Origin: Halorubellus sp034808145 | GTDB lineage: Archaea > Halobacteriota > Halobacteria > Halobacteriales > Natrialbaceae | Direction of reading: 5' to 3' | Assembly (NCBI RefSeq): GCF_034808145.1 | Contig: NZ_JAXHGM010000002.1 | Location: 372,001 to 436,000 of the forward strand | DNA length: 64,000 bases | Shown: in pieces, positions 15,900 through 24,737 of the stretch | Layout: every line of letters begins with the position of its first letter | Position numbering within the stretch: position 1 is the first letter of the stretch | Notes under the pieces: generated by a model | Database searches by the model: none | The model's input: only the letters and a program-made list of their open reading frames with translations | Told to the model about the DNA's origin: nothing | Made by a program: the position numbers and the translations under genes

Positions 15900-16295
15900 A
15901 TGGCACTGACACCCGAGACACTCCCACGACACGAACTCAACGGCCTCCTCGTCGAGGTGGTCGACGCCGCGAACCCCGACCTCGTCGGGATAGCGGGTCG
16001 TGTCGTCCTCGAGTCGAGGAACACGCTGCACGTCGAGGACGTGCGCGAGGAGGGGTCTCGGGTGCGGCAGGTGCCGAAGGAGTCCGCGGTGTTCGAGTTC
16101 CAGGTCACAGATGAAGCCGCCGACCGCGAGAAGCGGTCGGGGACCACGTCGAAACTCGGCCGGGATACTGCTGGCGTCCGCGCCGGTCAGTCCGGGTCGG
16201 GCGACGGCGTGGCCTACGTTACGGTGGATGGCGACCGGTTGCTCTCACGACCCGCACTCCGATCGGAAACTGCAGGTGATTCGAAATGGCGATAG
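15900..16295 (+). CDS. rnp1: Ribonuclease P protein component 1 (Rpp29/POP4 family)
   Basis: 131 residues, with the Sm-like barrel of Rpp29: H-E-L-N-G-L-L-V-E-V-V-D, then I-A-G-R-V-V-L-E-S-R-N-T-L. It is a protein subunit of archaeal RNase P, which trims tRNA 5' ends and pairs with Rpp21. Its place between uL29 and uS17 is the conserved archaeal position. The region after residue 75 is Gly/Ser-rich before a final strand. It overlaps uS17 by 10 bases. Confidence 0.93.
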   Translation: MALTPETLPRHELNGLLVEVVDAANPDLVGIAGRVVLESRNTLHVEDVREEGSRVRQVPKESAVFEFQVTDEAADREKRSGTTSKLGRDTAGVRAGQSGSGDGVAYVTVDGDRLLSRPALRSETAGDSKWR

Positions 16296-16621
16296 GACTG
16301 AACGTACCAGAACCGGAGGACTCCTGTGCTGACGAGGACTGTCCGTTCCACGGCTCGCTTGCCGTGCGCGGCCAGACCCTCGAAGGCACGGTAGCCTCCA
16401 CCGACATGGACAAGACCGTCGTCGTCGAGCGAGAGTACGACGTGCGAGTCCCCAAGTACGACCGCTACATGAAGCGGCGTTCGCGGGTACCCGCCCATGC
16501 ACCGACGTGCATGGAACTCTCGGAAGGCGACACGGTCCGCATCGCAGAGACACGACCGCTCTCGAAAACGAAATCTCACGTCGTCGTCGAAGTGCTCGAC
16601 GACGAGGGAGGTGACGACTGA
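16286..16621 (+). CDS. rps17: 30S ribosomal protein uS17
   Basis: 111 residues, with archaeal N-terminal extension (I-G-L-N-V-P-E-P). The OB-fold core includes G-T-V-A-S-T-D-M-D-K-T-V-V-V-E-R. The start overlaps rnp1 by 10 bases, and the stop overlaps the uL14 ATG by one base (TGATG). Confidence 0.97.
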   Translation: MAIGLNVPEPEDSCADEDCPFHGSLAVRGQTLEGTVASTDMDKTVVVEREYDVRVPKYDRYMKRRSRVPAHAPTCMELSEGDTVRIAETRPLSKTKSHVVVEVLDDEGGDD

Positions 16622-17019
16622 TGGAAGCCCTGAAGGCCGACGTCACGCAGGGCCTGGAGAAGGGCTCGCTCGTGACGTGTTCGGACAACACGGGCGCTCG
16701 TGAAGTGAAGATCATCAGCGTCGCCGGCTATCACGGCACCAAGAACCGACACCCGAAGGCGGGCGTCGGTGACAAGGTGACGGTCTCGGTGACCAAGGGG
16801 ACGCCCGAAGAGCGTCGTCAGGTCAAGGAGGCCGTCATCGTCCGCCAGCGCAAGCCCATCCGTCGTCCCGACGGCACTCGCGTCAAGTTCGAGGACAACG
16901 CAGCCGTCCTCGTGAACGAGAACGAGGAGCCGCAGGGGACGGAGATCAAGGGTCCGATTGCGCGCGAGGTGGCCGAACGATTCGGTTCGATTGCGTCCAC
17001 TGCGACGATGATAGTATGA
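16621..17019 (+). CDS. rpl14: 50S ribosomal protein uL14
   Basis: 132 residues. Conserved C-S-D-N-T-G-A-R-E-V near the N-terminus and the C-terminal R-E-V-A-E-R-F-G-S-I-A-S-T-A are present. It overlaps uL24 by 4 bases. Confidence 0.98.
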   Translation: MEALKADVTQGLEKGSLVTCSDNTGAREVKIISVAGYHGTKNRHPKAGVGDKVTVSVTKGTPEERRQVKEAVIVRQRKPIRRPDGTRVKFEDNAAVLVNENEEPQGTEIKGPIAREVAERFGSIASTATMIV

Positions 17020-17372
17020 CACGACAACCAACCAAACAGCGAAATCAGACCGAGCGTGCTTCGCTTCACGAGAAGCAGAAGCAGGTTCGTTCGACGCTCT
17101 CCGACGAGCTCCGCGAGGAGTTCGACCGTCGTCGCGCTCGCGTGAACGCGGGCGACACGGTCGAGGTGCTCCGCGGCGACTTCGCCGGCACCGAGGGCGA
17201 AGTGCTCGACGTCGACCTCCGCGAGGCGGTCGTGCACGTCGAGGACGTCACGCTCGAGAAGGCCGACGGCGAGGACGTCCCGCGCGCTCTCGACGCGTCG
17301 AACCTCCGCATCACGGACCTCGATCTCGAGGACGACGTGCGCGAGGCACGCCTCAGAGGTGATGACGAATGA
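17016..17372 (+). CDS. rpl24: 50S ribosomal protein uL24
   Basis: 118 residues. The KOW motif is visible as G-D-T-V-E-V-L-R-G-D-F-A-G-T-E-G-E-V (about 48-65). An acidic C-terminus follows. It overlaps eS4 by 4 bases. Confidence 0.97.
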   Translation: MTRQPTKQRNQTERASLHEKQKQVRSTLSDELREEFDRRRARVNAGDTVEVLRGDFAGTEGEVLDVDLREAVVHVEDVTLEKADGEDVPRALDASNLRITDLDLEDDVREARLRGDDE

Positions 17373-18079
17373 CGAAACACCAGAAGCGACTCTCGGTTCC
17401 GAAGTCTTGGCCCGTCGAGCGCAAGACCGAGACGTTCACCGTGAAGGCCGACGCCGGCCCGCACGGCGAGGAGGGTGTCCCGCTGGTCATCCTGCTCCGT
17501 GACGTTCTCGGGTACGTCGACTCGAAGAAGGAAGCGCGCTACGCTCTCAATCAGGGGTCCGTGCTCGTGAACGGCGACGCCGTCAGCGACGAGCAGCGCC
17601 CGATTGGGATGTTCGACATCATCGCGTTCACGGAACGCGGCGAGCATTACCGTGTGTTCCCCGACGAGGGCGGTCGACTCGCGCTCACGTCCATCGACGC
17701 GGATGCGGCGGACGCGAAGCTCGGGAAGATCGCGGACAAGCAGCAGGTCACTGGTGGTGACACGCAGCTCTCGCTCCACGACGGGCAGACGCTCCAGCTC
17801 GAGGATGCGAGCGAGTACGCCGCGAAGGACTCGATAGTCGTCGACTTCGAGAACGACGAGATCGTCGCGCACTTCCCCTACGAGGAGGGTGCGCTCGTCA
17901 CGGCCGTCCGCGGCGGTCACGCCGGCGAGATCGGCGAGGTCGCGGACATCGCTGTCACGCACGGCAGCGGTTCGAACACGGTGACTGTCGAGCAGGAGGA
18001 TGGCTCCTACGAGACGGTCGAGGAGTACGTCGTCGTGATCGACGAGAACTTCACCGCCTCGACGGGGGGTGAGGACTGA
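17369..18079 (+). CDS. rps4e: 30S ribosomal protein eS4
   Basis: 236 residues. An S4-type RNA-binding domain comes first (K-H-Q-K-R-L-S-V-P-K-S-W-P), then a KOW region near 170-190 (V-T-A-V-R-G-G-H-A-G-E-I-G). It is archaeal/eukaryotic only and in its normal place between uL24 and uL5. Its stop and the uL5 ATG share one base. Confidence 0.97.
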   Translation: MTKHQKRLSVPKSWPVERKTETFTVKADAGPHGEEGVPLVILLRDVLGYVDSKKEARYALNQGSVLVNGDAVSDEQRPIGMFDIIAFTERGEHYRVFPDEGGRLALTSIDADAADAKLGKIADKQQVTGGDTQLSLHDGQTLQLEDASEYAAKDSIVVDFENDEIVAHFPYEEGALVTAVRGGHAGEIGEVADIAVTHGSGSNTVTVEQEDGSYETVEEYVVVIDENFTASTGGED

Positions 18080-18609
18080 TGAGCGAGAGCGAGTCCGTCG
18101 AGTTCCACGAGATGCGCGAACCCACGATCGAGAAGGTCGTCGTCCACATGGGCGTCGGCGAAGGTGGGCGTGCGCTCGCGGACGCGGAAGACATCATCGA
18201 GAGCGTCACCGGCCAGCAGTCCGTTCGGACGAAGGCCAAGTCGACGATGCCGGACTTCGGCATCCGTCAGGGTGACCCGATCGGTGCGAAGGTCACGCTC
18301 CGCGGTGACGACGCCGTGGAGTTCCTCGAGACGGCGCTGCCGCTCGCGGAACTCTCGACGACGCAGTTCGACGACACCGGGAACTTCAGTTTCGGTGTCG
18401 ACGAGCACACGGACTTCCCGAGCCAGGAGTACGACCCGAACGTCGGGATCTACGGCTTGGACGTGACGGTGAACCTCGTGCGGCCGGGCTACCGCGTCGC
18501 GAAGCGCGACAAGCGCACGCAGAGCCTGCCGTCGAAGCATCGCCTGAACCCGGAGGACGCGGTTCGGTTCATCGATTCGACGTTCGACGTGGAGGTCAAC
18601 GATGAGTGA
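18079..18609 (+). CDS. rpl5: 50S ribosomal protein uL5
   Basis: 176 residues. Conserved K-V-V-V-H-M-G-V-G-E-G-G (about 18-29) and the C-terminal P-G-Y-R-V-A-K-R are present. It binds 5S rRNA together with uL18. It overlaps uS14 by 8 bases. Confidence 0.97.
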   Translation: MSESESVEFHEMREPTIEKVVVHMGVGEGGRALADAEDIIESVTGQQSVRTKAKSTMPDFGIRQGDPIGAKVTLRGDDAVEFLETALPLAELSTTQFDDTGNFSFGVDEHTDFPSQEYDPNVGIYGLDVTVNLVRPGYRVAKRDKRTQSLPSKHRLNPEDAVRFIDSTFDVEVNDE

Positions 18610-18784
18610 AAGTGAACAAGAGCGCGAGCAGACCGGAGAGCACGCCGCGAAGCGGACCGGCCAGCTGGAGGAATGCCAGCGTTGCGGCCGAGAGCAGGGC
18701 CTCGTCGGGAAGTACGACATCTGGCTCTGCCGACAGTGCTTCCGAGAGATCGCTCGCGACATGGGCTTCAAGAAGTACCGATAA
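18602..18784 (+). CDS. rps14: 30S ribosomal protein uS14, zinc-binding type
   Basis: 60 residues. Zinc ligands are Cys25, Cys28, Cys43 and Cys46 (C-Q-R-C ... C-R-Q-C), ending G-F-K-K-Y-R as in all archaeal uS14. The N-terminal 20 residues are an acidic halophilic extension. The start overlaps the uL5 end by 8 bases. Confidence 0.96.
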   Translation: MSESEQEREQTGEHAAKRTGQLEECQRCGREQGLVGKYDIWLCRQCFREIARDMGFKKYR

Positions 18785-18786
18785 CA

Positions 18787-19179
18787 ATGACAGCAAGCGA
18801 CCCGTTCAGCAACGCGCTCTCAGGCCTCGATAACGCCGAGAGCGTTGGGCATCTCACGCACAAGGTATCGCCCGCTTCGAACGAGATCGGTAGCGTACTC
18901 GAGGTCTTCTACGACCGCGGGTACATCGACGGCTTCGAGTACGTCGACGACGGCAAATCCGGCGAGTTCGAAATCGAATTGAAAGGCCAGATCAACGAGT
19001 GTGGCCCCGTCAAGCCCCGGTATTCGGTTGGCGCGGACGAGTTCGAGCGCTGGGAGAAGCGGTTCCTTCCGGCGCGGGACTACGGCGCGCTCATCGTGAC
19101 GACGAGTCACGGCGTCATGAGTCACTACGAGGCTCGTGACAAGGGCATCGGCGGTCAGGTCATCGCGTACGTGTACTGA
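18787..19179 (+). CDS. rps8: 30S ribosomal protein uS8
   Basis: 130 residues, starting T-A-S-D-P-F-S-N-A-L-S. It has the C-terminal conserved T-T-S-H-G-V-M-S-H-Y-E-A. The start is placed 2 bases after the uS14 stop; a longer in-frame reading begins inside uS14 and is rejected. Confidence 0.97.
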   Translation: MTASDPFSNALSGLDNAESVGHLTHKVSPASNEIGSVLEVFYDRGYIDGFEYVDDGKSGEFEIELKGQINECGPVKPRYSVGADEFERWEKRFLPARDYGALIVTTSHGVMSHYEARDKGIGGQVIAYVY

Positions 19180-19182
19180 ATC

Positions 19183-19716
19183 ATGCGAGTAGAACTACAG
19201 ATTCCGGACGACGTAACCGCCGACGTGGACCATCTCGACCTGACGGTCGAGGGTCCGAACGGATCCGTCACACGACGGCTCTGGTACCCGGACGTCTCCG
19301 TCGACGTGGCGGACGAGCAGATCGTTATCTCGTCCGATGCGGACGACGCGAAGACGACGGCGACGGTCGGAACGTTCGAGAGTCACGTCCAGAACATGTT
19401 CCACGGCGTCACCGAGGGCTGGGAGTACGAGATGGAGGTCTTCTACTCTCACTTCCCGATGCAGGTGGACGTCGAGAACGACGAGGTCGTGATCGAGAAC
19501 TTCCTCGGCGAGAAGGCACCGCGGCGTACGACTATCCACGGCGACACCGACGTCTCCGTCGACGGTGAGGAGCTCACCATCAGCGGTGCGGACAAGGAGG
19601 CGGTCGGGCAGACTGCCGCGGACATCGAACAGCTCACGAAGGTCTCCGGGAAGGACACGCGCGTCTTTCAGGACGGCGTGTACATCACGCAAAAGCCCGG
19701 GAAAGGAGGTGCCTGA
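19183..19716 (+). CDS. rpl6: 50S ribosomal protein uL6
   Basis: 177 residues made of two related alpha/beta domains. The archaeal start M-R-V-E-L-Q-I-P-D-D-V and the C-terminal F-Q-D-G-V-Y-I-T-Q-K-P are diagnostic. Three bases separate it from eL32. Confidence 0.97.
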   Translation: MRVELQIPDDVTADVDHLDLTVEGPNGSVTRRLWYPDVSVDVADEQIVISSDADDAKTTATVGTFESHVQNMFHGVTEGWEYEMEVFYSHFPMQVDVENDEVVIENFLGEKAPRRTTIHGDTDVSVDGEELTISGADKEAVGQTAADIEQLTKVSGKDTRVFQDGVYITQKPGKGGA

Positions 19717-19719
19717 TAG

Positions 19720-20427
19720 ATGGCTGATCAACCCGAGAATCTCGAAGATATAAGCGGTGTCGGGCCGTCGAAGGCCGACGCGCTCGCGGACGCCGGCTAC
19801 GAGTCCGTCGAGGACATCAAGGCCGCGTCCCAGTCCGAGCTTGCGGAGGTCGACGGTGTCGGGAACGCGCTCGCTGCGCGTATCAAGGCCGACGTCGGTG
19901 ACCTCGAGGTCAGTGAGGACACCGAGGCGGAGATCGAGGACGACGAGCCCGAGGCCGAGGCGGCCGACGAGGACGTCGAGACCGAGCTCCAGCCGCGTGG
20001 CTTGACCGAGAAGACGCCGGAGCTGGGCGAGGAGGAGGAGCGGCTCCTCGAGCAGCGCCGTCGTGTCGGCAAACCCCAGTTCAACCGTCAGGACTACCAC
20101 AAGAAGAAGCGCACGCCGACCTCGTGGCGGAAGCCGCGCGGTCAGCTGTCCAAGCAGCGACGTGGTATCAAGGGGAAGGGCGATACGGTTCAGGCTGGCT
20201 TCCGGACGCCGAAGGCGGTGCGCGGCAAGCACCCGTCGGGCTTCGAGGAGGTTCACGTGCACAACGTGGACGACCTCGAAGGCGTCGACGGTGACACGGA
20301 AGCGGTCCGTATCGCGTCCGGCGTCGGTGCTCGCAAACGCGAGCGCATCGAGGAGCACGCCGAGGACGCCGAGATCCGCGTCCTGAACCCGACCTACGTG
20401 GAAGTGGAGGTCGATTCCGATGAGTGA
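19720..20427 (+). CDS. rpl32e: 50S ribosomal protein eL32 with N-terminal helix-hairpin-helix domain
   Basis: 235 residues, about 100 more than eukaryotic eL32. Residues 5-63 form tandem helix-hairpin-helix units (I-S-G-V-G-P-S-K-A-D-A-L and V-D-G-V-G-N-A-L-A-A-R-I), followed by an acidic linker to about 95. The eL32 core then follows: F-N-R-Q-D-Y-H-K-K-K-R ... W-R-K-P-R-G. This extended form is known from haloarchaea. The ATG at 19720 follows uL6 by 3 bases, and eL19 overlaps its end by 8 bases. Confidence 0.95.
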   Translation: MADQPENLEDISGVGPSKADALADAGYESVEDIKAASQSELAEVDGVGNALAARIKADVGDLEVSEDTEAEIEDDEPEAEAADEDVETELQPRGLTEKTPELGEEEERLLEQRRRVGKPQFNRQDYHKKKRTPTSWRKPRGQLSKQRRGIKGKGDTVQAGFRTPKAVRGKHPSGFEEVHVHNVDDLEGVDGDTEAVRIASGVGARKRERIEEHAEDAEIRVLNPTYVEVEVDSDE

Positions 20428-20869
20428 CCTGTCCGCACAAAAGCGACTGGCTGCGGACGTCCTCGACGTCGGGAAGAGCCGCGTCTGGTTCGACCCCGAC
20501 CAGCAGGGCGAGATCGCGGAAGCGATCACGCGCGAGGACATCCGCGAGCTCGTCGACGACGGGACGATTCGAGCAGAGGAGAAGAAAGGTATCTCGAAAG
20601 GGCGGTCGCGCGAGCGCAAAGCGAAGCGCGCGTACGGCCACCAGAAGGGCCCGGGCTCCCGGAAAGGGAAGGCCGGTGCTCGCGAGGACTCGAAGGATGC
20701 GTGGGAGAAGCGCATTCGCGCGCAGCGAAAGAAGCTCAACGAACTCCGCGGGAACGGCGACATCGACCGTTCGCAGTACCGCGAGCTCTACAACAAGGCT
20801 CGTGGTGGGGAGTTCCGGAGCGTCCAGTACCTGTTGAACTACATCGACAACAACTACGGTGACGAATAA
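20420..20869 (+). CDS. rpl19e: 50S ribosomal protein eL19
   Basis: 149 residues. The conserved start L-S-A-Q-K-R-L-A-A-D-V-L-D-V-G-K-S-R-V-W and a long basic helix (about 65-100) are present. It shares one base with the uL18 start codon (TAATG). Confidence 0.97.
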   Translation: MSDLSAQKRLAADVLDVGKSRVWFDPDQQGEIAEAITREDIRELVDDGTIRAEEKKGISKGRSRERKAKRAYGHQKGPGSRKGKAGAREDSKDAWEKRIRAQRKKLNELRGNGDIDRSQYRELYNKARGGEFRSVQYLLNYIDNNYGDE

Positions 20870-21420
20870 TGGCGACAGGACCACGATACAAGGTTCCGAT
20901 GCGACGTCGCCGCGAGGTCCGTACGGACTACCATCAGAGGTTGCGCCTCCTGAAATCCGGGAAGCCGCGCCTGGTCGCTCGAAAGAGCAACCGGCACGTC
21001 ACGGCGCAGCTGGTGCTCCCTGGTCCGGACGGTGACGACACGCTCGCGGCTGCACACTCGAGCGATCTCGACGAATTTGGATGGGAGGCTCCGACGGGGA
21101 ACCTTCCGGCTGCGTACCTGACCGGCCTTCTGGCGGGTCAGCGCGCGGTCGAGGCTGGTCTCGAGGAGGCGGTCCTCGACATCGGTCTGAACACGGCGAC
21201 GCCCGGCAGTAAGGTGTTCGCCATCCAGGAGGGCGCGATCGACGCGGGCCTGGAGATCCCTCACAACGACGCGGTGCTCGCGGAGTGGCCGCGCAACCGC
21301 GGTGAACACATCGCCGAGTATGCAGAACAGCTCGACGAACCGCTCTACACGGGCGAGTTCGACGCAACAGATCTTCCCGAGCACTTCGACGAAGTGCGGG
21401 AAACCCTCATGGAACAATGA
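20869..21420 (+). CDS. rpl18: 50S ribosomal protein uL18
   Basis: 183 residues, archaeal type. The start A-T-G-P-R-Y-K-V-P-M-R-R-R-R-E and K-S-N-R-H-V-T-A-Q-L are conserved 5S rRNA-binding parts. It overlaps uS5 by 4 bases. Confidence 0.97.
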   Translation: MATGPRYKVPMRRRREVRTDYHQRLRLLKSGKPRLVARKSNRHVTAQLVLPGPDGDDTLAAAHSSDLDEFGWEAPTGNLPAAYLTGLLAGQRAVEAGLEEAVLDIGLNTATPGSKVFAIQEGAIDAGLEIPHNDAVLAEWPRNRGEHIAEYAEQLDEPLYTGEFDATDLPEHFDEVRETLMEQ

Positions 21421-22073
21421 GTAACAACAACTACAACGACGGCTGGGAACCCGTCACTCGGCTCGGTAAGAAGGTGCAGGAGGGCGACATCGAGACGATG
21501 GAGCAGGCCCTCAACTCGGGGCTTCCGCTGAAGGAGGCCGAGGTCGTCGATCAGCTCCTGCCGGGGCTGGACGACGAGGTGCTGGACATCAACATGGTCC
21601 AGCGCATGACCGACTCCGGGCGACGGGTGAAGTTCCGCTGTGTGGTCGCGATCGGTAACCGCGACGGCTACGTCGGGTACGCCGAGGGTCGCGACGACCA
21701 GGTCGGTGCTGCCATCCAGAAGGCCATCGATATCGCGAAACTGAACATCATCGACGTGCCCCGCGGGTCGGGGTCGTGGGAGGACCGTTCGACGAAGCCG
21801 CACTCGCTCACGCACAAGACGAGCGGGAAGGCGGGTTCGGTCGAGGTCGAACTCATTCCGGCGCCGCTCGGGCTCGGGCTCGCGGCGAGCGAGACGGTCC
21901 GGAACGTCCTGGAGCTCGCTGGCGTGGAGGACGCGTGGACGAAGTCCTACGGGAACACGCGGACGACCGTGAACCTGGCGAAGGCGACGTTCAACGCGCT
22001 CCAGAACGCGTCGCAGTCTCGTGGTGCTCGCACGCGCGGGCAGTCCGAGGGTGCAGGGGAGGTAGAACAATGA
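21417..22073 (+). CDS. rps5: 30S ribosomal protein uS5
   Basis: 218 residues. The double-stranded-RNA-binding-like domain carries G-R-R-V-K-F-R-C-V-V-A-I-G-N-R-D-G-Y-V-G-Y, and the second domain P-L-G-L-G-L-A-A-S. The archaeal N-terminal W-E-P-V-T-R-L-G is present. It overlaps uL30 by 4 bases. Confidence 0.97.
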   Translation: MSNNNYNDGWEPVTRLGKKVQEGDIETMEQALNSGLPLKEAEVVDQLLPGLDDEVLDINMVQRMTDSGRRVKFRCVVAIGNRDGYVGYAEGRDDQVGAAIQKAIDIAKLNIIDVPRGSGSWEDRSTKPHSLTHKTSGKAGSVEVELIPAPLGLGLAASETVRNVLELAGVEDAWTKSYGNTRTTVNLAKATFNALQNASQSRGARTRGQSEGAGEVEQ

Positions 22074-22534
22074 AGGCTGTCGTTCAGTTGCGCGGTGAGG
22101 TCGACATGGCTGGCGACATCAAGGACACGCTGGAGATGCTGAACGTCCACGAGGTCAATCACTGTGCGCTGGTTCCGGAGACGGACAGCTACACGGGGAT
22201 GTTGACGAAGGTCAACGACTACGTGGCGATGGGTGAACCCAGCGAGGACGTCCTCGCGACTATCCTCGAGACGCGCGCGGAGCCGCTCGAGGGGAGTGCG
22301 GACGTGGACGCCGAGTACCTCGGCGAGCACACGGACTTCGAGGACTTCGAGGGTCTTGCGGCGGCGTTGATCGCGGAGGAGACGACGCTCCGCGAGCAGG
22401 GTCTGGCACCGTGCCTGCGCCTGCACCCGCCCCGGAAGGGTCACGATGGTATCAAGCACCCCACCCAGGAGAGCGGCGACATCGGGAAGCACTCCACGGG
22501 TGAGATCGACGGGCTCCTCAAGGCGATGCGATAA
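22070..22534 (+). CDS. rpl30: 50S ribosomal protein uL30
   Basis: 154 residues, starting M-K-A-V-V-Q-L-R-G-E-V-D. Archaeal uL30 is about 2.5 times the bacterial length, with a C-terminal extension, as here (L-H-P-P-R-K-G-H-D-G-I-K). The start overlaps the uS5 stop; the longer in-frame reading inside uS5 is not used. Confidence 0.96.
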   Translation: MKAVVQLRGEVDMAGDIKDTLEMLNVHEVNHCALVPETDSYTGMLTKVNDYVAMGEPSEDVLATILETRAEPLEGSADVDAEYLGEHTDFEDFEGLAAALIAEETTLREQGLAPCLRLHPPRKGHDGIKHPTQESGDIGKHSTGEIDGLLKAMR

Positions 22535-22536
22535 CC

Positions 22537-23031
22537 ATGACGAGCAAGAAACGTAGACAGCGCGGGTCGCGCACGCACAGCGGTGGTAGTCACAAGAACC
22601 GGCGTGGTGCCGGGCACCGCGGTGGGCGTGGTCGCGCAGGACGGACGAAGCACGAGTTCCACAACTACGAGCCGATCGGTAAACACGGCTTCAAGCGCCC
22701 GCAGGACGCGCAGGACGACGTCGTCGAGATCTCGGTGCAGAAGCTCGACGAGGACGCGGTCCTGTTCGCTGCCGAGGGTGACGCTGAGAAGGACGGCGAC
22801 GCGTACGTCATCGACGCGCGCGACGTCGTCGAGGATGCCTGGGAGGCTGACGCGGTGAAGGTCCTCGGGAACGGGCAGGTTCGGAACGAACTGCACGTTG
22901 TCGCGGACGCGTTCACGGCGAGCGCTCGTGGCCTCATCGAGGAAGCCGGTGGCAGTGCGGAGCTCTCCGAGCGCGGCGAAGCGCTCGCCGAATCGGAAGA
23001 CACTCAGGGAACGGACGACGACGAGGAGTAA
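22537..23031 (+). CDS. rpl15: 50S ribosomal protein uL15
   Basis: 164 residues. The basic Gly-rich N-terminus (K-K-R-R-Q-R-G-S-R-T-H-S-G-G-S-H-K-N-R-R) threads into 23S rRNA. The C-terminal part is acidic. Last ribosomal gene before secY, with a 3-base gap. Confidence 0.96.
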   Translation: MTSKKRRQRGSRTHSGGSHKNRRGAGHRGGRGRAGRTKHEFHNYEPIGKHGFKRPQDAQDDVVEISVQKLDEDAVLFAAEGDAEKDGDAYVIDARDVVEDAWEADAVKVLGNGQVRNELHVVADAFTASARGLIEEAGGSAELSERGEALAESEDTQGTDDDEE

Positions 23032-23034
23032 TTC

Positions 23035-24522
23035 ATGGGATGGAAGGAGGCTGCGGAACCGGTACTCACGCGGATGCCCTCGGTCACACGACCGGAGGGT
23101 CACGTGCCGTTCAAGCGCAAACTGATGTGGACCGGTGGCGTGCTCGTGTTGTACTTCTTCCTCACGAGCGTCCCCCTCTGGGGGCTGCCGGCTGGCGGTG
23201 GCCAGGACCTGTTCGGGCAGTTCCGCGCGATCCTCGCGGGCGGCCAGTTCACGATCCTGCATCTCGGTATCGGACCGATCGTCACGGCGAGCATCGTCCT
23301 GCAGTTGCTCGGGGGCGCGAACCTCCTCGGGTTGGACACGGACGATCCGCGTGATCAGGTGCTCTATCAGGGCCTCCAGAAACTCCTCGTCGTGTTCATG
23401 ATCGTCCTGACGGGGCTGCCGATGGTCCTCAGCGGGTTCCTGCCCGCGGACCCCCAGCTCGCCCAGCAACTCAACATCGGCATTGCCGGTGTTCAGGGGC
23501 TGTTGTTCGCTCAGATCTTCATCGGTGGCCTCCTCATCCTGTTCATGGACGAGGTCATCTCGAAGTGGGGTGTCGGGTCCGGTATCGGACTGTTCATCGT
23601 CGCTGGCGTCTCCGAGAGTCTCGTCACGGGTATCATCGGGCCGCGGAACGGCCTGGTGTTCAACTGGGCGGGGATGGTCCTCGGTGATACGGCGCTGTCG
23701 GTGGACAACGTCCTCGGGTCCCAGGGGCAGGTCATCGCGCTCATCACGACGCTCGCGATCTTCGTGATCGTCGTGTACGCGGAGTCCGTTCGTATCGAGA
23801 TTCCGCTGAGTCACGCTCGCGTGAAGGGTGCACGTGGTCGGTTCCCCGTGAAGCTCATCTACGCGAGCGTCCTGCCGATGATCCTCGTTCGCGCGCTGCA
23901 GGCGAACCTCCAGTTCCTCGGGCGTATCATCGTCTCGCAGGCTGGGTCGGCGACGGCGGACGGCCGGGTCGTCATCGAGCTCCTCGGCATGAAGATGCCG
24001 TGGCTCGGACTGTACTCGACGACCCAGCAGGGGCCGAACAGTCCGGTCGGTGGACTGTTCTACTACCTGGCGCCGATCCGGCAGCCGACGGACTGGATGT
24101 GGTGGCTGGCGAGCGGCCCGAGCCAGGAGGTCTGGCAGATTGTCACTCGCGTCACGGTCGACCTGACGTTCATGATCATCGGCGGTGCGATCTTCGCCAT
24201 CTTCTGGGTGGAGACCGCCGACATGGGCCCACGGTCGACCGCGAAACAGATCCAGAACTCGGGGATGCAGATTCCCGGGTTCCGGCAGAACGTCGGCGTC
24301 ATCGAGAAGGTGATGGAGCGGTACATCCCGCACGTCACCGTCATCGGTGGTGCGCTCGTCGGACTGCTCGCGGTCATGGCGAACATGCTCGGCACCATCG
24401 GTGGTGTCTCCGGGACTGGGTTGCTGCTCGCGGTCTCCATCACGTACAAGCTGTACGAGGAGATCGCCGAGGAGCAGCTCATGGAGATGCATCCGATGAT
24501 GCGCCAGATGTTCGGCGACTGA
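23035..24522 (+). CDS. secY: Preprotein translocase subunit SecY
   Basis: 495 residues with ten hydrophobic helices, the archaeal Sec61-alpha/SecY channel. The cytosolic start W-K-E-A-A-E-P-V-L-T-R-M-P-S-V is followed by the plug region (Q-D-L-F-G-Q-F-R). Conserved loops appear as Y-A-E-S-V-R-I-E-I-P-L-S and near the C-terminus Y-E-E-I-A-E-E-Q. It ends the ribosomal operon. The gene downstream of it faces it. Confidence 0.97.
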   Translation: MGWKEAAEPVLTRMPSVTRPEGHVPFKRKLMWTGGVLVLYFFLTSVPLWGLPAGGGQDLFGQFRAILAGGQFTILHLGIGPIVTASIVLQLLGGANLLGLDTDDPRDQVLYQGLQKLLVVFMIVLTGLPMVLSGFLPADPQLAQQLNIGIAGVQGLLFAQIFIGGLLILFMDEVISKWGVGSGIGLFIVAGVSESLVTGIIGPRNGLVFNWAGMVLGDTALSVDNVLGSQGQVIALITTLAIFVIVVYAESVRIEIPLSHARVKGARGRFPVKLIYASVLPMILVRALQANLQFLGRIIVSQAGSATADGRVVIELLGMKMPWLGLYSTTQQGPNSPVGGLFYYLAPIRQPTDWMWWLASGPSQEVWQIVTRVTVDLTFMIIGGAIFAIFWVETADMGPRSTAKQIQNSGMQIPGFRQNVGVIEKVMERYIPHVTVIGGALVGLLAVMANMLGTIGGVSGTGLLLAVSITYKLYEEIAEEQLMEMHPMMRQMFGD

Positions 24523-24737
24523 CTGCGGTCCGTCCGTCGTTCGACCGCTCGCTGCGGTCCCGTCTCTCTTCGCGTGTTCGTCTCTCTCAGTGACGTCTCC
24601 GCGCTGTTCCGCGCTCGGCCCTGGCGTGTCTCTCGGTCTGCTGTGGTGTGCGGGGCCGGTCGAGTACGAGTCTGAGAGGTCTCTGTGACGGTTCGTGCCC
24701 CCGTTGGTTCCGTGGTCGACGTGGCTGTGGGTCGTCG

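Noticed and set aside
14586..16031. 481-residue minus-strand open frame
   Set aside because: Shadow of uL22, uS3 and uL29; its Val/Asp/Leu runs mirror the acidic uS3 tail.
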